Assembly (NCBI GenBank): GCA_956465555.1
Contig: OY101124.1
Span: 1,240,001 to 1,304,000, forward strand
Reading direction: 5' to 3'
DNA: 64,000 nucleotides
Source of the DNA: Nitzschia sp. pyKryTriq1
Taxonomy: Eukaryota; Bacillariophyta; Bacillariophyceae; Bacillariales; Bacillariaceae
The notes beneath the pieces are model-generated. The model was not told where the DNA came from. It did no database searches and worked only from the letters and a program-made list of their open reading frames with translations. The position numbers and the translations under genes were made by a program. Shown here piece after piece: positions 1-9,637 of this stretch (its first letter is position 1; each line of letters opens with the position of its first letter).

Positions 1-992
1 CTCCCACCAACGAGAGACGGCAGTTGTTAATGGAAACAAAGAGTTTTTGGTGCTCCTGCGAGCGATGTAATGGCCCCGACTATTGCAGGTGCATGCCATG
101 TCCAACTTGTTCAACGAAAGTTCCATGCCGGTACCCTGACCAATCGGATGAAGCATATTGGGAATGTTCCAAATGTGGTATGTTGGAGCCGGACATTTTA
201 ACAGGGGTTGAACGCCAGATGGGGAAAACGTTGGATATGATCAATCGGACAATCGAGCAACGAAAAAACTTCGACAAGAACAATTCCGAGTACTCGCCGT
301 CAGCGATTCAAGAATTGATTTCGGAGTGTCAGGTGGAACTTTCTGAGACGCACCATTTGACAATCAAAGCACTACGACTCTTATTCACTACAGCCACCGC
401 ACATGCATTTGTGGCAATCAAACAGACCATGATTCGCGGACTGCCGATTGCTACCCCGCGGATCCATGCGTTATTCCGAACGAGTGTGGTAGCTGGATAT
501 CAGCTGGTGTTGGCGGGGGAGTGCGTTGCAGCTGAATGTTCGGGCTGTCAAATGAAAAATAGAGGTACCGATGGGGAGGATATTGATCTTGTTCTACGGC
601 CAACTCATGAACCGAACTACGATCGCGCTTTGGCTTTTCGGCACATATGCGACAACCTGTTACGGTTGCCCATGTTCTGGTGGCCTCCACAGACTCTTTC
701 CATGACGCTCCGATACTTACCGATGCTGAGGGCACGCTTCGGGCAACTGGTGGCACCCATTGAAACACATATTACCCAGGCACACAATGACGTAATGTGC
801 TTTGAATGCGGGACCTATTGGAATGCCTACGCCAGAACGACAAGCCCCTCACCATCCCCAGCTACAGCCATCTCTGACGAAAAAACTTCAGAAAGAGTCG
901 TCGATAGACCACCGGCTCCGTCGGCACCAGCTAGTAGAGGGAAAGCGGGGAACAACAAGCGAAACAATAAGAAGAAAAAGAGAAAAAAGTAG
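1..992 (+). CDS. SET/SMYD-type protein, C-terminal part (5' partial)
   Basis: The reading frame is open to the left edge of the window, so the gene begins outside it; the first in-window ATG is at 30. The visible part starts with the post-SET zinc motif typical of SMYD-type lysine methyltransferases (an aromatic residue, then CSCERC, followed by further Cys pairs CRCMPCPTC and CSKCG). A long helical segment follows and resembles the C-terminal helical region of SMYD proteins (about residues 60-270). The last ~40 residues are a Lys/Arg-rich tail (KRNNKKKKRKK) that could be a nuclear or nucleolar signal. The catalytic SET core is upstream and not seen, so activity cannot be judged. By family the substrate would be a protein lysine, but which one is unknown. 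It converges on the aldo/keto reductase gene that ends at 1045. Confidence 0.75.
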   Translation, partial: PTNERRQLLMETKSFWCSCERCNGPDYCRCMPCPTCSTKVPCRYPDQSDEAYWECSKCGMLEPDILTGVERQMGKTLDMINRTIEQRKNFDKNNSEYSPSAIQELISECQVELSETHHLTIKALRLLFTTATAHAFVAIKQTMIRGLPIATPRIHALFRTSVVAGYQLVLAGECVAAECSGCQMKNRGTDGEDIDLVLRPTHEPNYDRALAFRHICDNLLRLPMFWWPPQTLSMTLRYLPMLRARFGQLVAPIETHITQAHNDVMCFECGTYWNAYARTTSPSPSPATAISDEKTSERVVDRPPAPSAPASRGKAGNNKRNNKKKKRKK

Positions 993-1044
993 AACTGACT
1001 AATGAGCCTTTACGCTTGCTATGGTGTCCATAGATTGCAACTAG

Positions 1045-2103
1045 CTAGTTCCAGGCTAGAGCAGCTCGATCCGACCAGTAGCTTTCACTATCCATAATGC
1101 TGGCCGCCATAATCTCTTCCAACAGCTGCTTGTTCTCCAGCAGTTGGTCGGCGATAGCTTGTGCTTTTAGATTGGACGACAGCTGCTCGGGTGTCACGGC
1201 ACCGGATAAGACTCGCGGGCAAAAAGGTTGTGCCAGAATACACGCCAGCGCCAGTTGATCAGGCTCACAGTTCAATTTCTGGCTGTATTCCACAATGACC
1301 GTACTACGAAGTGCCCGTCCGTTGGCGAGACCTTCTTTGATGATAATATCCAAGCCTGCTTCATGAGCTTCTAGAAGGGCTTCCCCGGGCCGTTGTTCCA
1401 ATACGTTGTAGGTACATTGTACCGAATCGAATAGTACTTCGCCGCCTTCGCTTCCGTCCGCACCGGCGACTCGGATTTTCATGGCTTCGCGGAGAATGTC
1501 GCTTTGTTCGGGGCCAGAAACGGACAAGCCAATCGCCCAACCACGCTTCCTCCGACAAGTGGCTAGAGCCTCATGTGCCTTCTGATCTGTCAAGATACCG
1601 GAATCGAAAGTAGCCGAATGAATCTGATAAAGATTCAAATTGTCTCCCAGCAGCTCTTCTGTTTCCTTGACTTGTTTCAGAAAGTTCTCCGTCGAATGAT
1701 CCTTTACCTCATGCTTGGCACCAGGAGCCAGCTCAACTTTAAAGTCGGCCACATATGTGTACCCCCATTTGCTTGAGACGTAGACCGAACTTGGATCCAC
1801 ATTACGACTTCGTAGATATTCACCGACGAATTTTTCAGACAGCCCATAAGATCTCGCACAGTCCAACCAAGGTTGCTTGGTGGCGGATGTTGATGGTGAT
1901 GGTGATGTTGATGTTGATGTTGATGATTCTTCAAACAGTCGATCCATCACTAAATTTGCTTGATGTTGCATTTTATCCACAGTCCGTTCTTCAGAACCGA
2001 ATATTGCAGCTCGATCGAGGGTAATGTACCCGGGTCGTCCTAGGGCAGCCATTCCCAATCCCATCCGAGGCAACGCTGGCGATGTCATCTTGGCAACTAC
2101 CAT
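1045..2103 (-). CDS. Aldo/keto reductase
   Basis: 352 aa, single exon, starting at an ATG. The catalytic tetrad of the aldo/keto reductase family can be seen in order: Asp and Tyr in PWLDCARSYG, Lys in YVSSKWGYTY and His in LYQIHSATF. It has a TIM-barrel length, with a Ser/Thr linker (SSTSTSTSPSPSTS) inserted before the tetrad. The family reduces aldehydes or ketones with NADPH; the substrate is not predictable. The N-terminus has no clear targeting peptide, so a cytosolic location is inferred. It is divergent from the BioA gene, with a 392-bp spacer. The Ser/Thr stretch is encoded by a GATGTT/GATGGT-type short repeat around 1887-1925 and may vary in length between strains. Confidence 0.85.
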   Translation of the reverse strand: MVVAKMTSPALPRMGLGMAALGRPGYITLDRAAIFGSEERTVDKMQHQANLVMDRLFEESSTSTSTSPSPSTSATKQPWLDCARSYGLSEKFVGEYLRSRNVDPSSVYVSSKWGYTYVADFKVELAPGAKHEVKDHSTENFLKQVKETEELLGDNLNLYQIHSATFDSGILTDQKAHEALATCRRKRGWAIGLSVSGPEQSDILREAMKIRVAGADGSEGGEVLFDSVQCTYNVLEQRPGEALLEAHEAGLDIIIKEGLANGRALRSTVIVEYSQKLNCEPDQLALACILAQPFCPRVLSGAVTPEQLSSNLKAQAIADQLLENKQLLEEIMAASIMDSESYWSDRAALAWN

Positions 2104-2495
2104 TACTGGTTACCGTATGGTTCAATCAGCAGGACCTGCAATACGGAAACAGAATTACCCTGTGTCAGTCCGATCGATGGAGGCTGAAGGCCTACTATTA
2201 TACCGGTAGACTAGCTAGCTGATTAAGAATGGTGTGGATGATGTGAATTCCAATGCCGCCAGAAAACAAAAAATTGACAATAATATCATAGACCCACGCA
2301 CGGACAATGCTATCGGTACTTGTACGTGGAATCATCTTGGACCTCATCAGTCCCGCTGAAACCTGAAAAATGCGAATCATCAAATCATCAATCCCGAACT
2401 GGTTGGAGGCCAGACGTGAGAAAGATCTCCCTCCAAGTCCAACTGACAATAATACGCACCCAAAAACGAAAATCCGATGGCGACAATGATCGATA
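2104..2495. promoter_or_regulatory. Divergent spacer between aldo/keto reductase and BioA
   Basis: This 392-bp spacer lies between two head-to-head genes and must hold both promoters. It contains only shadow ORFs that do not begin with a supported start. One TACCGGTA palindrome lies near 2200. I see no RNA gene or mobile element. Confidence 0.4.
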
Positions 2496-3974
2496 ATGCT
2501 AAAAAGTTGGAGCCGTCATCGAAGGCTGCGAGACATCTACACGCACTTGCTTCATAGATCAAACGACTATCAAAATTCCTCATTCCCCGCCATCATGTTT
2601 CGGTCGAGACAAGTCTCATCTTCGGCATCATCATCAGATGATCAAGAATTTCGACATTCTTCCCGCTTATTGTCTTCCGAGGAAATTATTCGATTGGACC
2701 AACAACATGTGTGGCACCCCTACGCTGCCATGCCAAATGCGTTGGAGTGCGTACCTGTCCAGAGTGCCAAAGGGTGTGAACTAACTTTAGTCGATGGTCG
2801 GACATTAATCGATGGCATGTCCTCGTGGTGGGCCTGTATCCATGGATATTCACACCCTCATCTCGTTCAAGCCGCCAAGGGTCAAATCGATAAAATGTCG
2901 CATGTCATGTTTGGTGGGTTAACGCATGAACCGGCGGTACAATTAGCATCGGAACTTGCTCAAATCGTTCCGGGATCAGCAGCAGAGGGTACCAAGCTAG
3001 ACAAAATATTTTACTGCGATTCTGGTTCTGTCGCCATTGAAGTTGCCATGAAAATGGCCTTGCAATATTGGTACAACCTTTCGAATGGTGAAAAGAACAA
3101 ATTTTTGACGATTCGAGGAGGATATCATGGCGATACTTTCGAAGCCATGAGTGTCTGTGATCCGGTCAACGGAATGCACCACATATTTTCAAGTGTTTTG
3201 CCGGAGCAACTATTTGCACCTCGACCGACAACGGCCTACCATGAAGCCTGGGATGATTCGGATACAGACGAGCTGGAATCCATGTTGCGATCCCAGTCCG
3301 ATAAAATTGCAGCTATCATTCTGGAACCGATTGTCCAAGGTGCGGGGGGTATGCGATTTTACTCGCCCCGCTATCTGCAACGGGTCCGACAGTTGTGTGA
3401 TCAGTACAATGTCCTGTTGATTTGCGATGAAATTGCGACTGGATTTGGACGGACGGGAACCATGTTTGCCGTGGAGCATGCCGATGTAGTACCGGATATA
3501 TTGTGTATTGGGAAGGCTCTTTCCGGTGGATTCATGAGTTTTGCAGCAACTTTGACGAATGAACGGATAGCTCAGGTGTTTGCCCAAGGCCCAGCAGGTG
3601 TTTTGATGCACGGCCCAACCTTTATGGGCAATCCATTGGCGTGTGCGGTCAGTCTCGCGTCCTTGCAGTTATTGCGATCGTACCCCCTGGCGACAATGGT
3701 GAAGAACATTGAATCGCAACTCATGGAGGGTCTAGAACAATGTCGAGAATCTCCACTTGTGAAAGATGTCCGTGTTCTGGGGGCCATTGGAGTCGTGGAA
3801 ATGAAAGAACCAATGGACATGAAAACAGTGCAACCAGCTATTGTGGAAGAGGGGGTCTGGTTACGTCCCTTTGGTAAACTTTTATATACGATGCCACCTC
3901 TCATTATTCAATCGCACGAACTGCGGCAGATTACCAAGGCAATGGTGTCGATCGCGACTAGAAGAAGAGCGTAG
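2496..3974 (+). CDS. bioA: Adenosylmethionine-8-amino-7-oxononanoate aminotransferase
   Basis: 492 aa, single exon. It converts 7-keto-8-aminopelargonate to 7,8-diaminopelargonate in biotin synthesis, with SAM as amino donor and PLP as cofactor. After a ~65-residue Arg/Ser-rich leader, the class III aminotransferase fold begins with the BioA-typical HVWHPYAAM and the SSWWACIHGYSHP substrate-site segment. Next come the PLP-phosphate region CDSGSVAIEVAMKMA, the GGYHGDT motif, the Asp of ICDEIATGFGRTG, and the Schiff-base Lys in CIGKALSGGF. The HGPTFMGNPLACA motif is present. The leader, rich in Arg and Ser and poor in acidic residues, suggests mitochondrial import. In plants and many algae this activity is fused to dethiobiotin synthetase; here the ORF holds the aminotransferase only. 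Confidence 0.93.
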   Translation: MLKSWSRHRRLRDIYTHLLHRSNDYQNSSFPAIMFRSRQVSSSASSSDDQEFRHSSRLLSSEEIIRLDQQHVWHPYAAMPNALECVPVQSAKGCELTLVDGRTLIDGMSSWWACIHGYSHPHLVQAAKGQIDKMSHVMFGGLTHEPAVQLASELAQIVPGSAAEGTKLDKIFYCDSGSVAIEVAMKMALQYWYNLSNGEKNKFLTIRGGYHGDTFEAMSVCDPVNGMHHIFSSVLPEQLFAPRPTTAYHEAWDDSDTDELESMLRSQSDKIAAIILEPIVQGAGGMRFYSPRYLQRVRQLCDQYNVLLICDEIATGFGRTGTMFAVEHADVVPDILCIGKALSGGFMSFAATLTNERIAQVFAQGPAGVLMHGPTFMGNPLACAVSLASLQLLRSYPLATMVKNIESQLMEGLEQCRESPLVKDVRVLGAIGVVEMKEPMDMKTVQPAIVEEGVWLRPFGKLLYTMPPLIIQSHELRQITKAMVSIATRRRA

Positions 3975-4183
3975 AAGAACTTACTTGTAGTAAAATAGAG
4001 GGCACCAATGGCCAAGTAGTGCTCAAAGAAGTATTTGTATATTACGTATTGCGGTACCGGTATGCTTCTCTAGTACGTCGAGTTATTGCTTATGCTGTGC
4101 AACGTACCTTGTACGCTGGTCGCTCATTCACAACGTTTGTATTCATCAGATTGTGGGTCGGTTTTGTCCATATGTACGAAGTA

Positions 4184-6796
4184 CTATAGCAAATCTGGAA
4201 ACAGTTCAGCATTAAGCCGAAATAGGTCAAGAAAGAGATCCTTGGCCTCCTGTTGTTCACCCATACTCCCCGCAGAATCGCCGTTCAATTGTAACCACGT
4301 GACGAACTCATCTAATTCAACAAGGCCATCTTTGTTGCGATCCATCTGCGTGAACGTCCTTTCGCAAAGCTCGTGGGCTTTGTGAAGAGTCTGAATATTT
4401 TGAACAGTGACATCTACATTTGCGTCAGCCGAATCGTATGATGAAGCGCCTCCTTCTTCGTCTTGGAAAAGAGAGGAGAGAAACGAAGGACAACCCAGGA
4501 AGCAAGCTTCAAACAAGTTGGCCATGTCGCCGGGGCTAAGCCGATTGTCACCATCAGTGTCAAAATATGCGACGGTCAACTTGGCCTTTTGCAAAATTGA
4601 CCCTGAACCGAGAACGATCATGGCCACAAAAAGTTCGGAAGAATCCAATACCTTGTTATTGCCTGCATCAACAAGGCCAAATAGTTTGTTTACAATGGCT
4701 TCTTGATTTCGACTCAGCATTGGGCCAATGACCCCACGAAAGTGGTCCTTGTCCAGCACAGCTTCCTCTCGAAGTACTGAAGAGTCATCTGAGAGTGACT
4801 GCCGTCTTGCCTTGCTCGCGGCGATAAGTTTCAAATGTTTCCGGTAAAGCATTGACATCGGTTCAGGCTGAAATCCGCTTTGTTGGTGGAAGTCACTGAT
4901 GGCGCGCCTTGAAATGTTAAACTGGGGAGGGGCTACAAGGAAAGGGCAGCCGATGAATGAATTGAGTTTGGGAACATCCAGTAGCGCAGGTATCTCTGAA
5001 AATGCAGGTGGCCATATTGTGATCTCATCTTGATAGACGATTTGGCAGATCTCTTTTTGTGTTATGATCAGTCGCCGAGATTGTCGAATTTCCTGCATTG
5101 TCGATTTCTTCGTTGACTGACGCAAGTGAGCGTACAATTCGTGGAACGTGATATGTTTCTTTCCACCCCGAAACAGAACCGGAATGAGCTCGCCATCAAG
5201 ATCAAAGTATTCGTCGAAGCGAACGATGGCCTGCTTCGAGAGCTCCCTGCAGCTTTCTCCAGGCGCAATCCGATGGAAGATAGCATGCAGTGCTTGGAAT
5301 TCAGGATCAACCGGCTGTGTCATTGTCCAAGGCGCACGTCTTTCTGAGAGCAAATATTCTCTTTCCGCGTACCTGTTGGGACGATTAAAAATCGGATTGC
5401 GGTGTGGGAAGCGGCCATATAAGCCAATAGCTTGGGCACGCTCGATTGCGACCTGGAGGAAATGCAGGCCGACCTGTCGATTGACATCTTTGTTCTCCTT
5501 ACTAGAAACCGCTATCATATCTGTACTCCACTTTGCCCATTTGTCCATGCTCAGGTCTTGCATATCCCTGTCTTCGATCTGACTAGCTGCCATGTAAACC
5601 CACATTCGTTCTACCACGTTATACACTTGCTCATCCCATTTGTTAGCACATATTGTGTTCACGAGTGCAGCGACTTCAGATTTTTTCCCAAATGCCAAGG
5701 GAGTCCCCCGATAAATAGTTCGAGGAAATTGATCCAAAATTATGAGCTTTGCCAAAGCTCCGTAGGGCTCTGTTTCCCACCCATCCAAAATCGATACTTT
5801 TACTCCCATACAGGTAGTATCACACCACTCCTTTTGGTAACGACGAAAGCGAGCACTTTCCGACTCGCCACCCACAAAGATCCCCACGCGCCACTGATTC
5901 ATTCGATCACGCCAGATTTCTTCATTCATGTCGGCAGGTTCTCGCATCGATCCCAGCCAAAAATCTAGAACAGCCTCTGGAGAATGGCTGGACTGAGACC
6001 CCTTTGTCATATTTCTGGTGTCACTTTTCCACCGAAAGAAAAGGTAGTCATCTTTGAAGTCATGGTCGTAAACAACATGATGAAAGCTCCCAAGCTCGGC
6101 TTGTAGTCTCCGACCCAATTGCACCGCATCCGACCGTCGGTCGACAATTTCGGTCCCTACCAAGAAGTCCACAGCTTCCGAGGCAACAAAGCACTGTGCA
6201 TACTTCTTCAAATGGTACATTCGATCTTTGACCAACACATTTTTCCGAAGCTTGGCGGCCACTCGAGTTAATTGGTCGATCGTCCAATCTGCTACAGGTA
6301 GCGAGGACGACGATCTCAACAGAGAATGTTGTGCGCCTTGTTGTGGTACCGGTATTGATTGTTCTTCTGCCGAGCATTCCCCGTGGCTTCTTCGCACAGC
6401 AGGATCGATGAAACGATAAAAAAGAAATGCGTCTTTAAACTCTTGCTCTCGGCAAACGTGTTCGAACAAATGGAACCTTTGACACAATTCTCGGCCCAGT
6501 GCCACCGCTTCCTGACGTTCTCGGGCATAACCCGCCATGATGAGATAATCGACAGCTTCTCTAGCGACAAATGTATTGCGATACACTTTGAAATGATAGC
6601 GATTGTTGCGGACGGGTACATTCTGTTCAAAATCACGGGCTATCATGTCTAGAGATAACGGGACGGGTCCACTATTGCTGGAGCGGATCGATAATCCTTC
6701 TTGTTGATCCAGTGACAGTGAAGTAGCCAGGGTCTGCTCACCAGAATGAGAATCTGCCCCTCTGGTCTTCATCGAGGGGCGGATCAGTTGGTTCAT
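4184..6796 (-). CDS. DEP-DEP-DUF924-EF-hand protein
   Basis: 870 aa, single exon, ATG start. Two DEP domains lie at about 45-140 and 165-255, both with the VAxEAVDxL core and a closing LFYRF/LFFRW. A complete DUF924 domain follows at about 270-500, recognised by VLDFWLG, the ILDQFPRTIYRG motif and the GRFPHRNPIF motif. After a ~230-residue linker come EF-hands near the C-terminus. One loop is degenerate (VDAGNNKVLDSSE), one reads DTDGDNRLSPGD, and one is canonical (DRNKDGLVELDE). DEP domains bind membranes or G-protein partners, EF-hands bind Ca2+, and DUF924 has no assigned reaction. A Ca2+-responsive, membrane-associated role is inferred only. No transmembrane segment or signal peptide is visible. 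Confidence 0.88.
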   Translation of the reverse strand: MNQLIRPSMKTRGADSHSGEQTLATSLSLDQQEGLSIRSSNSGPVPLSLDMIARDFEQNVPVRNNRYHFKVYRNTFVAREAVDYLIMAGYARERQEAVALGRELCQRFHLFEHVCREQEFKDAFLFYRFIDPAVRRSHGECSAEEQSIPVPQQGAQHSLLRSSSSLPVADWTIDQLTRVAAKLRKNVLVKDRMYHLKKYAQCFVASEAVDFLVGTEIVDRRSDAVQLGRRLQAELGSFHHVVYDHDFKDDYLFFRWKSDTRNMTKGSQSSHSPEAVLDFWLGSMREPADMNEEIWRDRMNQWRVGIFVGGESESARFRRYQKEWCDTTCMGVKVSILDGWETEPYGALAKLIILDQFPRTIYRGTPLAFGKKSEVAALVNTICANKWDEQVYNVVERMWVYMAASQIEDRDMQDLSMDKWAKWSTDMIAVSSKENKDVNRQVGLHFLQVAIERAQAIGLYGRFPHRNPIFNRPNRYAEREYLLSERRAPWTMTQPVDPEFQALHAIFHRIAPGESCRELSKQAIVRFDEYFDLDGELIPVLFRGGKKHITFHELYAHLRQSTKKSTMQEIRQSRRLIITQKEICQIVYQDEITIWPPAFSEIPALLDVPKLNSFIGCPFLVAPPQFNISRRAISDFHQQSGFQPEPMSMLYRKHLKLIAASKARRQSLSDDSSVLREEAVLDKDHFRGVIGPMLSRNQEAIVNKLFGLVDAGNNKVLDSSELFVAMIVLGSGSILQKAKLTVAYFDTDGDNRLSPGDMANLFEACFLGCPSFLSSLFQDEEGGASSYDSADANVDVTVQNIQTLHKAHELCERTFTQMDRNKDGLVELDEFVTWLQLNGDSAGSMGEQQEAKDLFLDLFRLNAELFPDLL

Positions 6797-7938
6797 GGTT
6801 CGACGATAGGCGATAACGTGCGGTACCGGTAGAATACTTCGTACTGGTATTCGTACGGTAATGTAGCCCGAGGCGTCGTCGAGAAGATGTGGTTGTGATG
6901 TGCTCGATCTCGACCTTTTTGACTGGGTTGGGACTCTGTTTCAACGGGTGTGATGGTGATTGTGATGGCGATGATGATGGATATGATGGTGAGTGATGAG
7001 ATATTATATGTTATTATGGATTTTATTGTGGGTTCAGCAGGGTGCGATATGATGATGTGCATGACTCGACAGCCGGCCAGACGGAGGCAGAAGGAGCTTC
7101 TGATGGAAGGCGCACGCCTGACAGACGGAGTAATGATGACGCCATCAAATGAATCTGATTGGTAGATGGGCGGAAGAAATGGCGCAGGCTGCAGAGATGA
7201 GTGAGGACGGCGAGCAATCGAAAGAGTGATCGCAGGATCATTCGAGATCGATCTGCAAACGAGCCGAGAGCCGCTCTGTCATAGACCAAGTACATAAGGA
7301 TATACGGACTTGTAGATAGCTTATGGAGATGAGGTATTCCACGTGGAGGTGCGGAGAACAAGGCGCGCGTGAGAGAGGTGGAGTCTGCAGGAATCCACGT
7401 TATTCCCCAAGACTCTCCGGTCACATGCATAATACTCCGGTAGATGTACCGGTACAATACCGTACTTATTGTACAGAACGTGTATTATCGGTACAGTACT
7501 TACCCCGGTACGTTACTGGTACTCTCTCTGTATGTGCTGTGTACCGGTAGAAAGTGCCAAGCCAGCAAAGTGCGAAAAAGCCCGCATCGATGTTCGGCGT
7601 TTTTTTAGTCGTGGAACTCTCTCAGAACAGCGGTTGATGGACAGATGATTCGTAGTACCCCGTACAGTATGTATTGTATTTACGGACTACTACTAATACT
7701 CGTATGATAGTTTTTTTCACTCTCTACTACTAGCTCTCTCTGGTAGTAGAGAGACCACCTGCTCGCCCTGCTCCTCGCCCTTCTCCCCGCCCTACTGTAC
7801 CGTAAAGGTACATCCTACCGGTACATGTACCGGTAGTCTACTACCGGTATACGTAGAAAGTTAATACTGAATAATGCTACCACGGTGTAGTACTACTACA
7901 TGGCTCAATAATGCGAAATGATGGTAACGAGAAAGCCA
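6797..7938. other. Intergenic, palindrome-rich, no gene
   Basis: This is 1.1 kb upstream of the DEP-DUF924 gene and downstream of the secreted aldo/keto reductase. I see no supported gene. It holds clustered GTACCGGTAC-type sites (about 6820, 7440-7560 and 7800-7850), including a perfect 22-bp palindrome at 7815-7836, plus T/C-rich and CTCTCTACTACTAG-like low-complexity DNA. Confidence 0.5.
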
Positions 7939-9027
7939 TCATGGCACAGCACAATCTCCGGCCTCGGCCTTGGGTTTGGTTGCTGCAGAAAGGGTCGCCA
8001 TGTGCTCTTCGGAGAGCTCAAATCGAAAAATTTCCCGATTCAATGCAATATGGTCTGGAGTATTGCTTTTGGGAATGACTGGAATGTTCTGTTGCACAAT
8101 GTACCGAAGAGAAACTTGACTAGGTGTCACACCACCCTCGTAGTGAGTGGCAATCTCGGTGACCAAGGCTCCATTGATCAAAGAGTCATCTTTGCTTTCC
8201 AATTCACAAGGCCCACAAAGCGGCGAGAAACTCATAAACGTAATACCAAATTTACGACAGGTCTCCATGACATTGTCCACGTCTTGAGATCCAATATGAT
8301 ATTCGACTTGATTGATAGTAGGAAGAACGGTAGCAACTTCGAGGATATCATAAATATGCTGAGGGCAGTAATGGCTGATACCAATCGAGCGAGCTTCACC
8401 GGACTTGTAAACTTCTTCCAACGCCAACCATTCTTCTTGTCTCGCTTCTTTCGACGCTACGGTCGCTTCCCAGTCCGCGGGAAAGTGCGTCATGAGATGA
8501 TCCACGTAATCCAGTTGGAGTTCCCACAAATTTTGTTTGTGGGCCGCATGAACTTGAGACGCATTCAATCCACCAGGTATCTTGGTCATGACAAACAAAT
8601 CCTGTCGGGAAGACGTCCAACAATCTTGAATGGCACGGCCGACGCCCTTTTGATTGCGGTAACCAAAGGCGGTGTCCACAAACGTATATCCAGCATCAAA
8701 CGCCTTGCAAACGGATTGATACGCAATTGTATCATTGTACTGCCATGTTCCGGCGCCCAAAAGCGGCAATACTACCGGTCGTCCATGCACATCGTTTCCA
8801 ATCGTAATGGTCGGTATCGGCGATAGTGACGATGCCGATGCCGATGCCGATGCCGATGCCGATGCCGATGCCGATGCCGACGATGACTCCTCCTCCTCGG
8901 GGCCAGCATGATCGCTTGACGCAATGTCCACTTCCAATGCAACCGCCGCCGCCGCCGCCACGGACTGCCAGCAGCATGCCCCCCAAAGGAGGAGGATCCA
9001 ACAAGACAGCGTCGATCGCGACAACAT
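7939..9027 (-). CDS. Secreted or ER-targeted aldo/keto reductase
   Basis: 362 aa. The frame extends upstream to a TTG, but the first ATG at 9027 gives a clean signal peptide (hydrophobic run CWILLLWGACCW, then Ala-rich). A Ser-Ala repeat follows (about residues 50-65), encoded by a hexanucleotide array. The reductase domain shows the tetrad: Asp in FVDTAFGY with its Tyr, Lys in VMTKIPGG and His in LMTHFPAD. The NADP-binding end VIPKSNTPDHI is also present. It is closest in type to the 2,5-diketo-gluconate reductase/AKR branch. The signal peptide places it in the secretory route, which is unusual for this family; it could also be an ER-first plastid protein, but no Phe follows the cleavage region. 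The substrate is unknown. Confidence 0.87.
   Translation of the reverse strand: MLSRSTLSCWILLLWGACCWQSVAAAAAVALEVDIASSDHAGPEEEESSSASASASASASASASASSLSPIPTITIGNDVHGRPVVLPLLGAGTWQYNDTIAYQSVCKAFDAGYTFVDTAFGYRNQKGVGRAIQDCWTSSRQDLFVMTKIPGGLNASQVHAAHKQNLWELQLDYVDHLMTHFPADWEATVASKEARQEEWLALEEVYKSGEARSIGISHYCPQHIYDILEVATVLPTINQVEYHIGSQDVDNVMETCRKFGITFMSFSPLCGPCELESKDDSLINGALVTEIATHYEGGVTPSQVSLRYIVQQNIPVIPKSNTPDHIALNREIFRFELSEEHMATLSAATKPKAEAGDCAVP
8831..8878 (+). repeat. (GATGCC)8 coding microsatellite
   Basis: Eight perfect hexanucleotide units lie inside the secreted aldo/keto reductase. They are read on the minus strand as alternating Ser-Ala. The unit length is a multiple of three, so copy-number change would not shift the frame. 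Confidence 0.9.
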
Positions 9028-9637
9028 GATTGGCAGGTATCGTACCGTTCGTGTCAAATAAATAGAATCACTCTCTAGCTAGCTATAGTGAGAATATAGA
9101 AAGAGGCAAACAGCAAACGGCAAACGGCAAATTGTAAAAGAACGTGCTTCGATGATGAGCGGCTGGCGTGTGTCATGGTCGTTTCGTCTTTTTCTTCGCG
9201 ATCGATGAAACGCAACGAGAGAGCGATGAGGCGGCGGGAGAGAAAGATCTTGCGATCCAAGACTCGTTCATTCCTGGATACTGCTTTGAAAAGAATAAGA
9301 GGGGAAACGAAAGAGGGGCGCCGAAGTGAAAAAGGGGAACGAATGTCGCGAGAGACGACCGCACAAAAAAAAACGACGATATCGATCGACAATGAGCTCA
9401 TTGAGCATTGAGCAAATGGAGAGCAGCAGCGAGCGCTGAATCGGGAGACATGGGACATGCTCACTACGAGTAGCAGTAGTAGCAGTAGTAGCAGTAGTAG
9501 CAGTAGTAGCAGTAGTAGTAGTAGTAGTAGTAGACTACAACGGATCTTCTCTACCTTATATGTCTTATTCACTCCGACTCTCTGTCGCTTGAGCTCGTCA
9601 TCATCACTATCTATCTATTGAATTGGAAGAATGAACA
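9028..9637. promoter_or_regulatory. Divergent promoter region with TAG/CAG microsatellite
   Basis: This spacer separates the secreted aldo/keto reductase (minus) from the 894-aa gene (plus). It contains GTGTCAAATAAA at 9051-9062, just upstream of the reductase start. An imperfect (AGT)n/(AGC AGT AGT)n array spans about 9469-9533. No gene is supported. Confidence 0.45.
9469..9533. repeat. AGT/AGC trinucleotide microsatellite
   Basis: About 65 bp of interrupted AGT and AGC units in the divergent spacer, ending in a pure AGT run. It creates poly-Leu shadow ORFs on the minus strand that are not genes. Confidence 0.85.

Noticed and set aside
7023-7457. 144-codon minus-strand ORF
   Set aside because: No recognisable domain, odd composition, overlaps palindrome-rich spacer; likely chance.
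9075-9572. 165-codon ORF with poly-Leu
   Set aside because: The Leu run comes from the AGT/AGC microsatellite.
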